Below are positions 1 through 8,463 of a stretch of 12,182 nucleotides of DNA, one piece after another. Source of the stretch: Neptuniibacter sp. (GTDB lineage Bacteria > Pseudomonadota > Gammaproteobacteria > Pseudomonadales > Balneatricaceae); contig JASBRM010000382.1 in assembly GCA_030149405.1 (NCBI GenBank), forward strand, positions 1 to 12,182, read 5' to 3'. The position numbers and the translations under genes are program-made. Every line of letters starts with the position of its first letter. The first letter of the stretch is position 1. Below the pieces are notes generated by a model that saw only the letters and a list, made by a program, of their open reading frames with translations, was not told where the DNA came from and made no database searches.

Positions 1-1
1 A

Positions 2-1060
2 AGCGCACTGAACTACGGCCACCGTTCTCCAAAAGGAGTTATCGCTGTTGTGAGCCCATGGAACCTTCCACTGCTGTTGATGACCTGGAAGGTCGGCCCT
101 GCCCTCGCCTGCGGTAATACTGTAGTGGTTAAGCCATCTGAAGAGACACCTGCAACTGCAACTCTTCTGGGTGAAGTTATGAACGAATGCGGCGTTCCAG
201 AAGGTGTGTACAACGTTGTACACGGCTTCGGCCCTGATTCAGCTGGTGCTTACCTGACTGAACACAGAGATGTAGATGCAATCACCTTCACAGGTGAAAC
301 CCGCACAGGCGAAATCATTATGCGTGCTGCCTCTGTTGGCCTGCGTAACATCTCTATGGAATGTGGCGGTAAAAACCCGGGCATCGTATTCGCGGATTGC
401 GATATGGATAAAGCCATCGAAGGCACCCTGCGTTCAGCATTTGTGAACTGTGGTCAGGTTTGTCTGGGTACAGAACGTGTTTATGTGGAACGTCCGATTT
501 TTGAAGAGTTTGTTCAGCGCCTGAAAGAAGGTGCGGAGAAACTGAAGATGGGCCGTCCTGAAGATAAAGAAGTGGATTTTGGCCCACTGGTAAGCCAGGA
601 ACACAAAGAGAAGGTTCTGTCATACTACCGCCTGGCTGTTGAAGAAGGCGCAACCGTTGTTACCGGTGGTGGTGTACCTGAAATGGGCGAAGCGCTGAAC
701 CCTGGCGCCTGGGTGGAACCTACGATCTGGACAGGCCTGTCCGACGATGCCCGCGTGGTGCGCGAAGAAGTATTCGGCCCTTGCTGCCACATCCGTCCAT
801 TCGACTCCGAAGAAGAAGTGATCGAACTGGCTAACGACACCAACTATGGCCTCTGTGCTGCAGTCTGGACTGAAAATTCATCCCGTGCTTCCCGCGTTGC
901 TGAGCAGATGGAAGTGGGCCTGGTCTGGATCAACAGCTGGTTCCTGCGTGATCTGCGTACGGCATTTGGTGGTGCGAAAGAGTCTGGTATTGGTCGTGAG
1001 GGTGGTGTGCATGGCCTGGAGTTCTACACAGAACTCAAAAATATCTGTATCAAGCTTTAA
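2..1060 (+). CDS. dmpC: 2-hydroxymuconic semialdehyde dehydrogenase (5'-truncated by window edge)
   Basis: NAD-dependent aldehyde dehydrogenase that oxidises 2-hydroxymuconic semialdehyde to 4-oxalocrotonate (2-hydroxymuconate), the entry to the dehydrogenase branch of catechol meta-cleavage. The frame is open from base 2, so the gene starts upstream of the window; 352 codons are visible and the family is about 485 residues, so roughly the first 130 are missing. The Met codon at 50 is internal. Visible ALDH hallmarks are the SPWN cofactor-site motif near the left edge, the general-base glutamate in MECGGKNPG (codon 359-361) and the catalytic cysteine in FVNCGQVCLG (codon 461-463). The motif CGQVCLGTERVYVERP is, as I remember it, typical of the DmpC/XylG subgroup rather than general betaine-aldehyde dehydrogenases. 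Fifteen bases separate its stop from the hydrolase gene. The downstream meta-pathway genes make the substrate assignment firm. Confidence 0.95.
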   Translation, partial: SALNYGHRSPKGVIAVVSPWNLPLLLMTWKVGPALACGNTVVVKPSEETPATATLLGEVMNECGVPEGVYNVVHGFGPDSAGAYLTEHRDVDAITFTGETRTGEIIMRAASVGLRNISMECGGKNPGIVFADCDMDKAIEGTLRSAFVNCGQVCLGTERVYVERPIFEEFVQRLKEGAEKLKMGRPEDKEVDFGPLVSQEHKEKVLSYYRLAVEEGATVVTGGGVPEMGEALNPGAWVEPTIWTGLSDDARVVREEVFGPCCHIRPFDSEEEVIELANDTNYGLCAAVWTENSSRASRVAEQMEVGLVWINSWFLRDLRTAFGGAKESGIGREGGVHGLEFYTELKNICIKL

Positions 1061-1075
1061 GGTGGTATTTGAGAG

Positions 1076-1942
1076 ATGACAGCACTCGATACCCAGGCAA
1101 ACCCGGAAATTGGCACAATCGTCAATATCAAAGGCGTAAACACGAATCTGCACATTAACGGCACAGGCTTTCCTGTGCTGATGCTGCACGGTTCCGGCCC
1201 CGGTGTAACGGCTTGGGCAAACTGGCGTTTAAGCATTCCGGTCCTCTCCAGAGAACATCAGGTCATTGCTCCTGACATGCTGGGTTTTGGCTATACAGAT
1301 CCAACAGCCGGTAACCAGTATTCAATGGATAAGTGGGTCAACCATGCCATAGATATTCTCGATCATCTCAATATTGAGCAAACCGACCTAATAGGCAATT
1401 CATTCGGCGGAGCTCTAGCACTGGCGCTCGCCATTCGTCACCCCGGCCGCATCAGACGCCTGATCCTGATGGGTAGCGTCGGCGTGCACTTTCCCATTAC
1501 GGCAGGACTTGATCAGGTTTGGGGATATCAACCCTCAGTCGCTGCGATGAAAAGCATGATGGGGATTTTTGCCTATAACCGTGAACTGGTGACCGATGCA
1601 GTGGCGGAATCCCGCTATAAAGCCAGCATCCGTGATGGTGTTCAGGAAGCTTTCTCCGCAATGTTTCCTGCTCCCCGCCAGCGTTGGGTTGATGCCATGT
1701 GCAGCCCTGAAGAGGCCATCCGTAACCTGCCACATGAAACATTAATTATTCACGGCAGAGAGGATGAGGTTATTCCTTTGCAGAACAGCCTGACCCTCAA
1801 CCAGTGGATCAACAAATCACAGTTACACGTTTTTGGTCGTTGTGGCCACTGGACTCAGATTGAACATACAGATCGTTTTAACCAATTAGTCAGCGGTTTC
1901 CTTCGGGAAGCCGACCAACAGAAGAATGAGAAAAAACAATGA
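1076..1942 (+). CDS. dmpD: 2-hydroxymuconic semialdehyde hydrolase (alpha/beta hydrolase)
   Basis: C-C bond hydrolase that splits 2-hydroxymuconic semialdehyde (or its methyl analogue) to 2-oxopent-4-enoate plus formate or acetate, the hydrolytic branch of the meta pathway. It has 288 residues, normal for the DmpD/XylF family. The oxyanion-hole region HGSGPGVTAWANWR lies at about 39-52. The catalytic triad is visible as Ser109 in GNSFGG, Asp230 in HGREDEVIP and His258 in GHWTQIEH. The HGSGPG...W pattern is characteristic of meta-cleavage-product hydrolases. The start at 1076 has only a weak GAGAG site upstream. The stop overlaps the next start as ATGA, so translation of dmpD and dmpE is probably coupled. 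Its codon choice looks less biased than its neighbours (ATA, CTA and CGA occur), as read by eye. Confidence 0.94.
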   Translation: MTALDTQANPEIGTIVNIKGVNTNLHINGTGFPVLMLHGSGPGVTAWANWRLSIPVLSREHQVIAPDMLGFGYTDPTAGNQYSMDKWVNHAIDILDHLNIEQTDLIGNSFGGALALALAIRHPGRIRRLILMGSVGVHFPITAGLDQVWGYQPSVAAMKSMMGIFAYNRELVTDAVAESRYKASIRDGVQEAFSAMFPAPRQRWVDAMCSPEEAIRNLPHETLIIHGREDEVIPLQNSLTLNQWINKSQLHVFGRCGHWTQIEHTDRFNQLVSGFLREADQQKNEKKQ

Positions 1943-2724
1943 ATCCACAACAAATACAAGCCTGTGGTGATGAGCTTTATGAAGCGCTGACCAAGAAAGA
2001 GACGCTGCGTCCTTTCACTGAGCGTTTTGAAGATATCACCATTGAAGATGCTTACCACATCTCTCTGCGTATGGTTGAGCGTCGTGTTCAAGCGGGCGCC
2101 AAGATCATCGGTAAGAAAATTGGTGTGACCTCTAAAGCTGTACAGAACATGTTGAATGTTCACCAACCTGACTTCGGTTACCTCACTGACGATATGGCTT
2201 TCAGTCAGGGCGAAGAGATGCCAATCAGCGAGCGTCTGATTCAGCCAAAAGCTGAAGGCGAGATCGCTTTCATTCTAAAAAAAGACCTGATCGGTCCTGG
2301 CATCACTAACGCAGATGTACTGGCAGCAACTGACTGTGTAATTCCATGTTTTGAGATCGTGGATTCCCGTATTGAAAACTGGCAGATCAAGATTCAGGAC
2401 ACTGTGGCAGACAACGCGTCCTGCGGCCTGTTTGTACTGGGCGATCGTGCTATTAGCCCTCGTGAAGTAGATCTTTCTACCTGCGGCATGGTGGTAGAGA
2501 AAAACGGCCAGATCATCTCTACCGGAGCTGGCGCTGCAGCACTGGGCAGCCCGGTTAACTGTGTTACTTGGTTAGCTAACACTCTGGGGCAATTTGGTAT
2601 TCCTCTTAAAGCTGGTGAAGTGATTCTGTCCGGTTCACTGGTACCACTTGAGCCTGTTCAGGCGGGTGACTTTATGACCGTCAGTATCGGCGGTATCGGT
2701 TCTGCTTCTGTGCGTTTCACATAA
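1939..2724 (+). CDS. dmpE: 2-oxopent-4-enoate (2-hydroxypenta-2,4-dienoate) hydratase
   Basis: Metal-dependent hydratase of the MhpD/DmpE/XylJ family that adds water to 2-hydroxypenta-2,4-dienoate, giving 4-hydroxy-2-oxovalerate for the aldolase. It has 261 residues, the family length. Candidate divalent-metal ligands are Glu106 and Glu108 in PKAEGEIAF and Glu139 in CFEIVDSR. The GKKIGVTSK motif at 58-66 and VADNAS at 156-161 are also family features. It is paralogous to the decarboxylase gene at 4681 (similar length and matching motifs [18 protein letters not shown] and VDSR/IDSR). In characterised systems the two proteins form a complex that channels the unstable dienoate. The start overlaps the end of dmpD by 4 bases (ATGA). 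Twelve bases separate it from dmpF. Confidence 0.95.
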   Translation: MNPQQIQACGDELYEALTKKETLRPFTERFEDITIEDAYHISLRMVERRVQAGAKIIGKKIGVTSKAVQNMLNVHQPDFGYLTDDMAFSQGEEMPISERLIQPKAEGEIAFILKKDLIGPGITNADVLAATDCVIPCFEIVDSRIENWQIKIQDTVADNASCGLFVLGDRAISPREVDLSTCGMVVEKNGQIISTGAGAAALGSPVNCVTWLANTLGQFGIPLKAGEVILSGSLVPLEPVQAGDFMTVSIGGIGSASVRFT

Positions 2725-2736
2725 GGAAAGAGTTCT

Positions 2737-3648
2737 ATGAGTAAGAAATTAAAAGCGGTCATTATCGGACCGGGTAATATCGGCACCGACCTGCTGATGA
2801 AAATGATGCGTTCCGACTGGGTAGAACCTGTATGGATGGTGGGTATTGATCCAGAATCTGAAGGTCTGAAACGTGCTCAAGAATTTGGTCTTAAAACCTC
2901 AAGTACCGGTGTAGACGGAATCCTCGACCACATTATTGAAGATGATATCCGTGTTGCGTTTGATGCTACCTCCGCTTACGTTCACGCGGAAAACAGCCGC
3001 AAGCTTAATGAGCTGGGTGTGATCATGGTTGACCTGACTCCAGCCGCGATTGGTCCGTTCTGTGTTCCACCTGTAAACCTGAAACAACACGCCTCTCAGC
3101 TTGAGATGAATGTGAACATGGTGACCTGTGGTGGTCAGGCGACTATCCCAATGGTGGCGGCAGTTTCTCAGGTTCAGGACGTTGAATACGGTGAGATTGT
3201 TGCCACTGTATCTTCCCGTTCTGTAGGTCCAGGCACGCGTCAGAACATCGATGAGTTCACCCGTACAACATCAGGTGCTGTTGAAGCGGTAGGTGGTGCA
3301 GACAAAGGTAAAGCCATCATCATTATCAACCCGGCTGAGCCACCGTTGATGATGCGTGACACGATTCATTGTCTAACTAAAACCACGCCAGATCAGGCAG
3401 CGATTACTGAATCCGTTCACAACATGGTGAAAGAGGTTCAGAAATACGTACCAGGTTACAAACTGGTAAACGGCCCAATCTTCGATGGCAACAAGGTTTC
3501 TGTATTTATGGAAGTAGAAGGTTTGGGTGACTTCCTGCCGAAATATGCAGGCAACCTGGACATCATGACGGCTGCGGGTCTGCGTACAGCAGAGATGTTC
3601 GCAGAAGAAGCATATAAAGGCGAAATCACACTACCGGAGCGAGGCTAA
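2737..3648 (+). CDS. dmpF: Acetaldehyde dehydrogenase (acylating)
   Basis: CoA-acylating acetaldehyde dehydrogenase that converts acetaldehyde, NAD and CoA to acetyl-CoA and NADH in the last step of the meta pathway. It has 303 residues, typical for DmpF/MhpF/BphJ. The Rossmann motif GPGNIG is at residues 11-16. The catalytic thiol is Cys131 in [10 protein letters not shown], matching Cys132 of DmpF with a one-residue offset. [16 protein letters not shown], near residues 166-181, is a conserved family segment. In known systems DmpF binds the aldolase DmpG and receives toxic acetaldehyde through a tunnel; the gene directly upstream of dmpG fits this. A good ribosome site (AAGGAAAGAG) precedes the ATG at 2737. 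Confidence 0.96.
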   Translation: MSKKLKAVIIGPGNIGTDLLMKMMRSDWVEPVWMVGIDPESEGLKRAQEFGLKTSSTGVDGILDHIIEDDIRVAFDATSAYVHAENSRKLNELGVIMVDLTPAAIGPFCVPPVNLKQHASQLEMNVNMVTCGGQATIPMVAAVSQVQDVEYGEIVATVSSRSVGPGTRQNIDEFTRTTSGAVEAVGGADKGKAIIIINPAEPPLMMRDTIHCLTKTTPDQAAITESVHNMVKEVQKYVPGYKLVNGPIFDGNKVSVFMEVEGLGDFLPKYAGNLDIMTAAGLRTAEMFAEEAYKGEITLPERG

Positions 3649-3652
3649 TACG

Positions 3653-4681
3653 ATGGATCTTAAAGGTAAGAATGTAAAACTCCACGATATGAGCCTGCGT
3701 GATGGTATGCATGCGAAACGTCATCAGCTATCGCTGGAGCAAATGGTTGCTGTGTCAACCGGTCTGGACGATGCGGGTATTCCGCTGATCGAGGTAACCC
3801 ACGGCGATGGCCTGGGTGGTTCCTCTCTGAACTATGGTTTCCCAGCGCACACTGATGAGGAATACCTCAACGCAGTTGTGCCAAAGATGAAGAATGCGAA
3901 GATCTCTGCCCTGCTGCTGCCGGGTATCGGAACCGTTGATCATCTGAAAATGGCAAACGATTGTGGTGTAAGCACAATTCGTGTTGCAACCCACTGTACT
4001 GAAGCGGACGTATCTGAACAGCACATCGGTATGGCTGCGAAGATGGAGATGGATACAGTTGGCTTCCTGATGATGGCGCACATGGTGTCTGCAGAGAAGA
4101 TTCTGGAGCAGGCCAAACTGATGGAAAGCTACGGTGCTAACTGCATCTACTGCACCGACTCGGCTGGTTACATGCTGCCAGACGAAGTGACTGAAAAGAT
4201 TGGTCTGCTGCGCGCTGAACTGAATCCGAATACAGAGATCGGTTTCCACGGTCACCACAATATGGGGATGGCAATCGCTAACTCTCTGGCAGCAGTTGAA
4301 GCCGGTGCGGTACGTATCGATGGTTCAGTTGCAGGTCTGGGTGCTGGCGCTGGTAACACGCCTCTGGAAGTGTTCGTTGCGGTTCTTGAGCGTATGCAAG
4401 CCAACCACGGCATTGATCTGTACAAGATTATGGATGTGGCTGAAGACGTTGTTGTACCACTGATGGATCAGCCGATCCGTGTAGACCGCGATGCCCTGAC
4501 TCTGGGTTACGCAGGCGTATACAGCTCGTTCCTACTGTTTGCACAACGCGCAGAAGCGAAGTATGGCATCCAGGCGCGTGACATTCTGGTTGAACTAGGC
4601 CGCCGCGGCACTGTTGGCGGTCAGGAAGATATGATCGAAGACCTGGCGCTGACCATGGCAAAAGACCGAGGACTGATCTAA
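3653..4681 (+). CDS. dmpG: 4-hydroxy-2-oxovalerate aldolase
   Basis: Class II (metal-dependent) pyruvate aldolase that cleaves 4-hydroxy-2-oxovalerate to pyruvate and acetaldehyde. It has 342 residues, the usual length. Key residues visible are Arg16 and Asp17 in [12 protein letters not shown] (catalytic Arg and metal ligand), the [13 protein letters not shown] segment at 50-62, and metal ligands His199 and His201 in [11 protein letters not shown]. The C-terminal part, from about residue 260, is the DmpG communication domain that contacts DmpF. It starts four bases after the dmpF stop, with GGAG about 15 bases upstream. Its stop shares one base with the dmpH start (TAATG), so dmpF, dmpG and dmpH are probably translationally coupled. 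Confidence 0.96.
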   Translation: MDLKGKNVKLHDMSLRDGMHAKRHQLSLEQMVAVSTGLDDAGIPLIEVTHGDGLGGSSLNYGFPAHTDEEYLNAVVPKMKNAKISALLLPGIGTVDHLKMANDCGVSTIRVATHCTEADVSEQHIGMAAKMEMDTVGFLMMAHMVSAEKILEQAKLMESYGANCIYCTDSAGYMLPDEVTEKIGLLRAELNPNTEIGFHGHHNMGMAIANSLAAVEAGAVRIDGSVAGLGAGAGNTPLEVFVAVLERMQANHGIDLYKIMDVAEDVVVPLMDQPIRVDRDALTLGYAGVYSSFLLFAQRAEAKYGIQARDILVELGRRGTVGGQEDMIEDLALTMAKDRGLI

Positions 4682-5487
4682 TGGCTGAAGTACAAGAAAA
4701 CAAACTGACTCAGGCACAGATTGAGCAGCTGGCAGAGCACTGTGAGAACGCTGAGCTACAGGCTTACGAGATCACCAAAATCACTAACGATTTCCCTGAG
4801 ATGACCTACAAGGATGCTTTTGACATCCAGTGGGAAATCCGTCGTCGTAAAGAAGCACGCGGTAACAAAATCGTGGGCATGAAAATGGGTCTTACCTCCT
4901 GGGCAAAAATGGCTCAAATGGGTGTTGAGCATCCATGCTACGGTTTTTTGGCTGACTACTTTTCCATCCCTGATGGCGGTGAGATCAAACATGATGAACT
5001 AATCCACCCGAAGATCGAAGCTGAACTGGCCTTTGTTACTAAAGCGCCACTGAAAGGTCCGGGTGTACACATTGGTGATGTACTGCGAGCGACTGACTTT
5101 GTTATGCCAGCAGTGGAAGTAATCGACTCTCGATACAAAGACTTCAAGTTCGACCTGAAGAGCGTTATCGCTGATAACTCATCCTCCAGCCGCTTCATTG
5201 CGGGTGGCACGATGAAAAAAGCTGAAGAGCTGGACCTTAAGAACCTGGGTGTTGTTATGGAGATCAACGGTGAAGTGGTACAGCTGGGCGCTGGTGCTGC
5301 CGTACTGGGTCACCCTGCTTCTTCTGTAGCTATGCTGGCAAACATGCTCGGTGAGCGTGGTGAAGAGATCCCAGCAGGTACTTTCATCATGATCGGTGCG
5401 ATCACTGCGGCGGTTCAGGTGAACAAAGGCGACAGCTTCTGCGTACGTTACCAAGACCTGGGTACTGTTAGCGGTAAGTTTGTTTAA
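4681..5487 (+). CDS. dmpH: 4-oxalocrotonate decarboxylase (2-oxo-3-hexenedioate decarboxylase)
   Basis: Decarboxylates the keto form of 4-oxalocrotonate to 2-hydroxypenta-2,4-dienoate, feeding DmpE. It has 268 residues, as in DmpH/XylI. Metal-site glutamates are probably Glu113 and Glu115 in HPKIEAELAF and Glu146 in PAVEVIDSRYKDFKF. The GMKMGLTS motif at 66-73 replaces GKKIGVTS of the hydratase. It is distinguished from its paralogue DmpE by the RYKDFKFDLKSVIADNSSSS segment, which I recall as typical of the decarboxylase. The start codon overlaps the dmpG stop by one base. Twenty bases separate it from the ABM-domain gene, still within one apparent transcription unit. Confidence 0.94.
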   Translation: MAEVQENKLTQAQIEQLAEHCENAELQAYEITKITNDFPEMTYKDAFDIQWEIRRRKEARGNKIVGMKMGLTSWAKMAQMGVEHPCYGFLADYFSIPDGGEIKHDELIHPKIEAELAFVTKAPLKGPGVHIGDVLRATDFVMPAVEVIDSRYKDFKFDLKSVIADNSSSSRFIAGGTMKKAEELDLKNLGVVMEINGEVVQLGAGAAVLGHPASSVAMLANMLGERGEEIPAGTFIMIGAITAAVQVNKGDSFCVRYQDLGTVSGKFV

Positions 5488-5507
5488 AGTCAGGATCTGT
5501 TTGCAGC

Positions 5508-6092
5508 ATGAATGCACCGTCAGAACACCAAAACAGAGTATGTAATCCCGGTGATGAAGGAACCATTACCGTCAGTATCTCGCGCAAGGTTAAACCTGGC
5601 CGAGAGACTGAGTACGAAGAATGGATTTCGGGTGTCATTCATGCGGCGGCTGGTTATAAAGGGCATCTGGGCACAAACGTGCTCCGCCCCGGTCCATCAA
5701 CAAATCATGAATATGTGTTGATTTACCGTTTTGATAACTACGAAAACTGCCAGACCTGGGAACAATCAGATACACGTAAGGAATGGCTTAACAAACTGGA
5801 TGAACTGGTTGAAGGCGAAGGTAAAACTGAACGCGGAACCGGCTTGGAATTCTGGTTTGATATGCCAGAACTACCGGTACAGAAGCACCCAAAACCACAC
5901 AAAATGGCACTGGTCCTGATTGTGGTTGTGTTTGTTCTGGTACTTGCGCTCAATCTGATTTTCGCCCCCTGGCTTGAACAGATTCCATTGTGGTTAAGAA
6001 TCCTCAGCATTGTAATAGCCCAGGTTTTACTGATGACTTATATAGTGATGCCGCGTGTAACCAGGTTACTGAAAGGCTGGCTCTACAGCTGA
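5508..6092 (+). CDS. ABM-domain (antibiotic biosynthesis monooxygenase-like) protein with two C-terminal membrane helices
   Basis: A 194-residue protein of unproven function lying between dmpH and dmpI. Residues about 17-118 look like an ABM ferredoxin-like domain: GTITVSISRKVKPGRETEYEEW at the start, a central YKGHLGTNVLRPG segment, then HEYVLIYRFDNYENCQTWEQSD and GTGLEFWFDMP. Residues about 133-154 and 160-181 are two hydrophobic stretches rich in V, L and I, separated by a short loop, with a basic C-terminal tail (RVTRLLKGW). The ABM domain therefore probably sits on the cytoplasmic face of the inner membrane. ABM domains include cofactor-free quinone-forming monooxygenases and haem-degrading enzymes, but many have no known reaction, and I see no residue that settles it. 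The stop lies 16 bases before dmpI, so it is transcribed with the pathway. It may act on a quinol/quinone or pathway by-product; this is a guess. Confidence 0.85.
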   Translation: MNAPSEHQNRVCNPGDEGTITVSISRKVKPGRETEYEEWISGVIHAAAGYKGHLGTNVLRPGPSTNHEYVLIYRFDNYENCQTWEQSDTRKEWLNKLDELVEGEGKTERGTGLEFWFDMPELPVQKHPKPHKMALVLIVVVFVLVLALNLIFAPWLEQIPLWLRILSIVIAQVLLMTYIVMPRVTRLLKGWLYS

Positions 6093-6108
6093 AATAAGAG
6101 AGAACTAT

Positions 6109-6300
6109 ATGCCTGTAATACAAGCAAACCTTATTGAAGGTCGCTCTGACGAAATGAAAGAGCGTCTTATTGAAGAACTGACTGAAGCCTGCATGCGCGC
6201 TTTGGATGCTCCTCAAGAAAGCGTACGTGTGATTATCAATGAAATGCCAAAGCAACACTTTGGCATCGGTGGTGTATCTGCCAAAAAACTTGGAAAGTAA
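6109..6300 (+). CDS. dmpI: 4-oxalocrotonate tautomerase
   Basis: Small hexameric tautomerase that converts 2-hydroxymuconate to 2-oxo-3-hexenedioate for the decarboxylase DmpH. It has 63 codons, giving a 62-residue mature protein after Met removal, matching the family. All the key residues are visible in mature numbering: the catalytic amino-terminal Pro1, Arg11 (IEGR), Arg39 (ESVRVIINEMP) and Phe50 (QHFGIGG). An AGAGAG ribosome site precedes the start. It is the last gene of the operon, about 115 bases before the terminator hairpin. It is separated from its partner dmpH by the ABM gene, whereas in the classical dmp order the two are adjacent. Confidence 0.97.
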   Translation: MPVIQANLIEGRSDEMKERLIEELTEACMRALDAPQESVRVIINEMPKQHFGIGGVSAKKLGK

Positions 6301-6388
6301 TTTATAACGCTGCTCTTATTGAAAGTACCACCTATCTTCGCTCTCAGTTACAAGGAATTTAGATTTCCATCGTAGCTGCTTGATAGGC

Positions 6389-6405
6389 CTTGTCATTATG
6401 ACAAG
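6389..6405. repeat. Short hairpin in the dmpI-terminator gap
   Basis: Perfect 7-bp inverted repeat CTTGTCA/TGACAAG with a three-base loop, 11 bases before the operon terminator. No T-run follows, so it is not a terminator by itself. It may be part of the folded mRNA 3' end. The stretch 6301-6388 holds nothing else I recognise. Confidence 0.4.
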
Positions 6406-6415
6406 CTCTCCTTGT

Positions 6416-6442
6416 GCCCTGAATCTATCAGGGCTTTTTTTT
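6416..6442 (+). terminator. Rho-independent terminator of the meta-cleavage operon
   Basis: A perfect 7-bp stem GCCCTGA/TCAGGGC with a five-base loop is followed at once by eight T residues. It is a textbook intrinsic terminator for + strand transcription from dmpI. The reverse orientation lacks a T-run, so it does not serve the convergent LysR gene equally well. Confidence 0.92.
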
Positions 6443-6458
6443 GTTTGTACGGATTCAA

Positions 6459-7352
6459 TTACCAATCGCTTGTATCCAAATTTTCTTTAAGATATTCCAT
6501 GAACAATCTGACTTTTGCGGGTAAAAAGCGACGATGGGGGTAAACGATATTGACCCATTGTGGTTGGGCTTCATAGTCAGTCAGCAACGGAACTAACTGC
6601 CCAGACCGGATCGCTTTATTCAACATAAAACCTGATAACCGCAGAATACCCCCACCCTCCAGAGCATAGTCATACAGTGCGTTCACATTATCAGTTTTGA
6701 AATTACCGGTAACGCCAATCACCTCTTCCTGTGCACCAGAACCAAACTTCCAGAAATTCACCTCTTCGCGACTGGTAAGGCATAAACAGTTATGGCGTTT
6801 TAGCTCCTCTGGAGTTGAGGGCGAACCGAACTTCTCCAGATATTCAGGAGCAGCACACACAATACGATCACTCCGGCCTAATGAGCTCGCTATCAAACTG
6901 CTGTCTGCCAACTCTCCCAAGCGGATCGCAAGATCTATTCCTTCTGCTACAAGGTCAATGGTTTTACCTGTGAGTGTCAGCTCTACCTGTAATCCTGGGT
7001 AATCTGAATGGAAGTCTGCCAGTAAAGGAATCACCTGATGTTGGGCAAAACCCGGTGAACAATTAACTCTCAACAAACCCTGCGGCAGCTCGCCGTATTC
7101 AACAATCTCAGTCTCTGCATCCTCAAGCTCATTAAGAATCTCATTACAACGTACATAAAAACGCTGCCCTGCTTCAGTTAGGCTGATCTGACGAGTAGTT
7201 CGGTTAAGAAGACGTACCTGCAAACGTTCTTCTAAGCGGGTCACCAGCTTACTGATGGCAGAGGGAGACATACCCAGTGAACGGGAAGCCGCAGAAAAGC
7301 TGCCCTGCCCCACAGATTCGGTAAATGCTTGCATCTCAGATAGACGATTCAT
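6459..7352 (-). CDS. LysR-family transcriptional regulator
   Basis: A 297-residue regulator with an N-terminal winged helix-turn-helix (residues about 3-60, including GSFSAASRSLGMSPSAISKLVTRLEERL and the LLNRTTR wing) and a LysR substrate-binding domain (about 88-290). The sequence resembles the large DsdA/CrgA-like LTTR group (FSAASRSLGMSPSAISKLVTRLE, TRQISLTEAGQRFY). It is convergent with the meta operon and divergent from the GST gene, with 126 bases between the two starts. By the usual LysR rule it should control the GST and itself. A role in controlling the meta operon is possible but not shown; classical dmp clusters use an NtrC-type activator (DmpR) instead. The effector is unknown. 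Its ribosome site is weak. Confidence 0.92.
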   Translation of the reverse strand: MNRLSEMQAFTESVGQGSFSAASRSLGMSPSAISKLVTRLEERLQVRLLNRTTRQISLTEAGQRFYVRCNEILNELEDAETEIVEYGELPQGLLRVNCSPGFAQHQVIPLLADFHSDYPGLQVELTLTGKTIDLVAEGIDLAIRLGELADSSLIASSLGRSDRIVCAAPEYLEKFGSPSTPEELKRHNCLCLTSREEVNFWKFGSGAQEEVIGVTGNFKTDNVNALYDYALEGGGILRLSGFMLNKAIRSGQLVPLLTDYEAQPQWVNIVYPHRRFLPAKVRLFMEYLKENLDTSDW

Positions 7353-7405
7353 AAATCACTTTTTTAATTATTCTTTGAATATTATTCACAAATGATATGC
7401 CATCT

Positions 7406-7419
7406 TTGATATTTATCAA
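7406..7419. promoter_or_regulatory. Candidate LysR operator between lysR and GST
   Basis: Inverted repeat TTGATA-TT-TATCAA (6-bp arms, two-base spacer) in the AT-rich gap between the divergent lysR and GST genes. It contains two overlapping T-N11-A patterns (7406/7418 and 7407/7419), the LysR-box signature. It lies about 60 bases upstream of the GST start, a normal distance for a LysR activation site. The possible GST promoter TTATCA-N16-TATTCT (7413-7440), which overlaps it, is weak. Confidence 0.5.
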
Positions 7420-7478
7420 CCAATCAGCTCTGGCTATTCTGGTCACATAACAATCAACAATGTCAGAGTAACCCGAAA

Positions 7479-8273
7479 ATGATTGAGCTATATACCCACC
7501 CGATGTCACCTTGTGCGCAGAAAGTCAGAATACTGCTGGCCGAGAAAAATCTGCAATGGACCTCCCACCATGTAGACCTGGCACAGAAGGAAAACCTAAA
7601 ACCGGAATACCTGAAACTGAATCCATTAGGTGTAGTACCTACTCTGGTTCATAACGGCAAGCCTGTGATTGAATCGAGCATCATCTGCGAGTATCTGGAT
7701 GACTCATACCCAGAGCATTCTCTAACCCCGGAAGATCCTTATCTGCGTTCTAAAATGCGTTTCTGGCTAAAGCATATCGATGTGAAGCTTCATCCATCCT
7801 GTGGTGCTCTGCAGTGGCCGATCGTGATGCGCCCTGCCATGTTGCAGAAATCCCCGGAAGAGCAGCAACGTCTCTTGGATATGGTCCCAGAAAAGCCTCG
7901 TCGTGAACGCCAGAAACGCTTGGTAAAAATGGGTTTAGAAGCCCCTGATGTGATCGACGCAGTTCGCACTTATCGCAAAACAATTCTTGATATGGAAGAA
8001 GCACTGAAACAACATGAATGGGTCGTGGGGGATGAATTCTCACTCGCGGACGTCTGTCTTGCTCCCTACTTCCAGACCATCTACCAGTTTGGCTGGCAGG
8101 ATATCTATCAGGACTGCCCTCATGTCGCAGTCTGGTTCCAGAAATGTATGGATCGCACTTCCTATCAGCAAGCCGTGACCAGCGATTTTAGTCCTGAAAC
8201 ACTGACAGATCTACGCGCAAAAGGTGAACCCGCCTGGGAAGTTGTTTCAAGATATCTGAAGGAGATGAAGTAA
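7479..8273 (+). CDS. Glutathione S-transferase family protein
   Basis: A 264-residue soluble GST-family protein. The N-terminal thioredoxin-like domain (about 1-78) starts MIELYTHPMSPCAQKVR; Ser10 or Cys12 of the SPC motif is the likely glutathione-activating residue. NPLGVVPTLVHNG (48-60) holds the conserved cis-Pro, and ESSIICEYLDD (65-75) the Glu-Ser that binds glutathione. The helical C-terminal domain carries the N-capping/hydrophobic-staple motif FSLADVCLAPYF. It is longer than the usual 200-220 residues because of a basic, charged insertion around 118-160. GSTs occur in aromatic-degradation clusters (for example bphK or dehalogenating and ether-cleaving types), so a detoxification or auxiliary role is plausible; the substrate is unknown. 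A decayed relative of its C-terminus lies at 10302-10397. Confidence 0.9.
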   Translation: MIELYTHPMSPCAQKVRILLAEKNLQWTSHHVDLAQKENLKPEYLKLNPLGVVPTLVHNGKPVIESSIICEYLDDSYPEHSLTPEDPYLRSKMRFWLKHIDVKLHPSCGALQWPIVMRPAMLQKSPEEQQRLLDMVPEKPRRERQKRLVKMGLEAPDVIDAVRTYRKTILDMEEALKQHEWVVGDEFSLADVCLAPYFQTIYQFGWQDIYQDCPHVAVWFQKCMDRTSYQQAVTSDFSPETLTDLRAKGEPAWEVVSRYLKEMK

Positions 8274-8313
8274 CTCCAAACCCCGAAAATCTGACCACAC
8301 CCCTTCCCGACTT

Positions 8314-8356
8314 CCTGTTCTCAAATTTTCTTTTAATGATTTGAGAACAGGCTTTT
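8314..8356 (+). terminator. Hairpin terminator after the GST gene
   Basis: Perfect 13-bp inverted repeat CCTGTTCTCAAAT/ATTTGAGAACAGG with a 12-base loop, starting 41 bases after the GST stop. It is followed by CTTTTAG, a short T-run. The strong stem supports termination of GST transcription. The weak T-run means read-through into aer cannot be excluded. Confidence 0.75.
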
Positions 8357-8463
8357 AGCATATGCTTAAACTTTGGTCTCAACCCATAAAAGACCTAAAT
8401 TTAAACCACCATAAATTCAATACCTTAGATACAAATCCAATTGGCACTCATCCTGCTAAATAT

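Noticed and set aside
3755..4258. 167-codon open frame on the minus strand
   Set aside because: It lies wholly inside dmpG, whose catalytic motifs are intact; the peptide looks like no known family and is a shadow of biased codon use.
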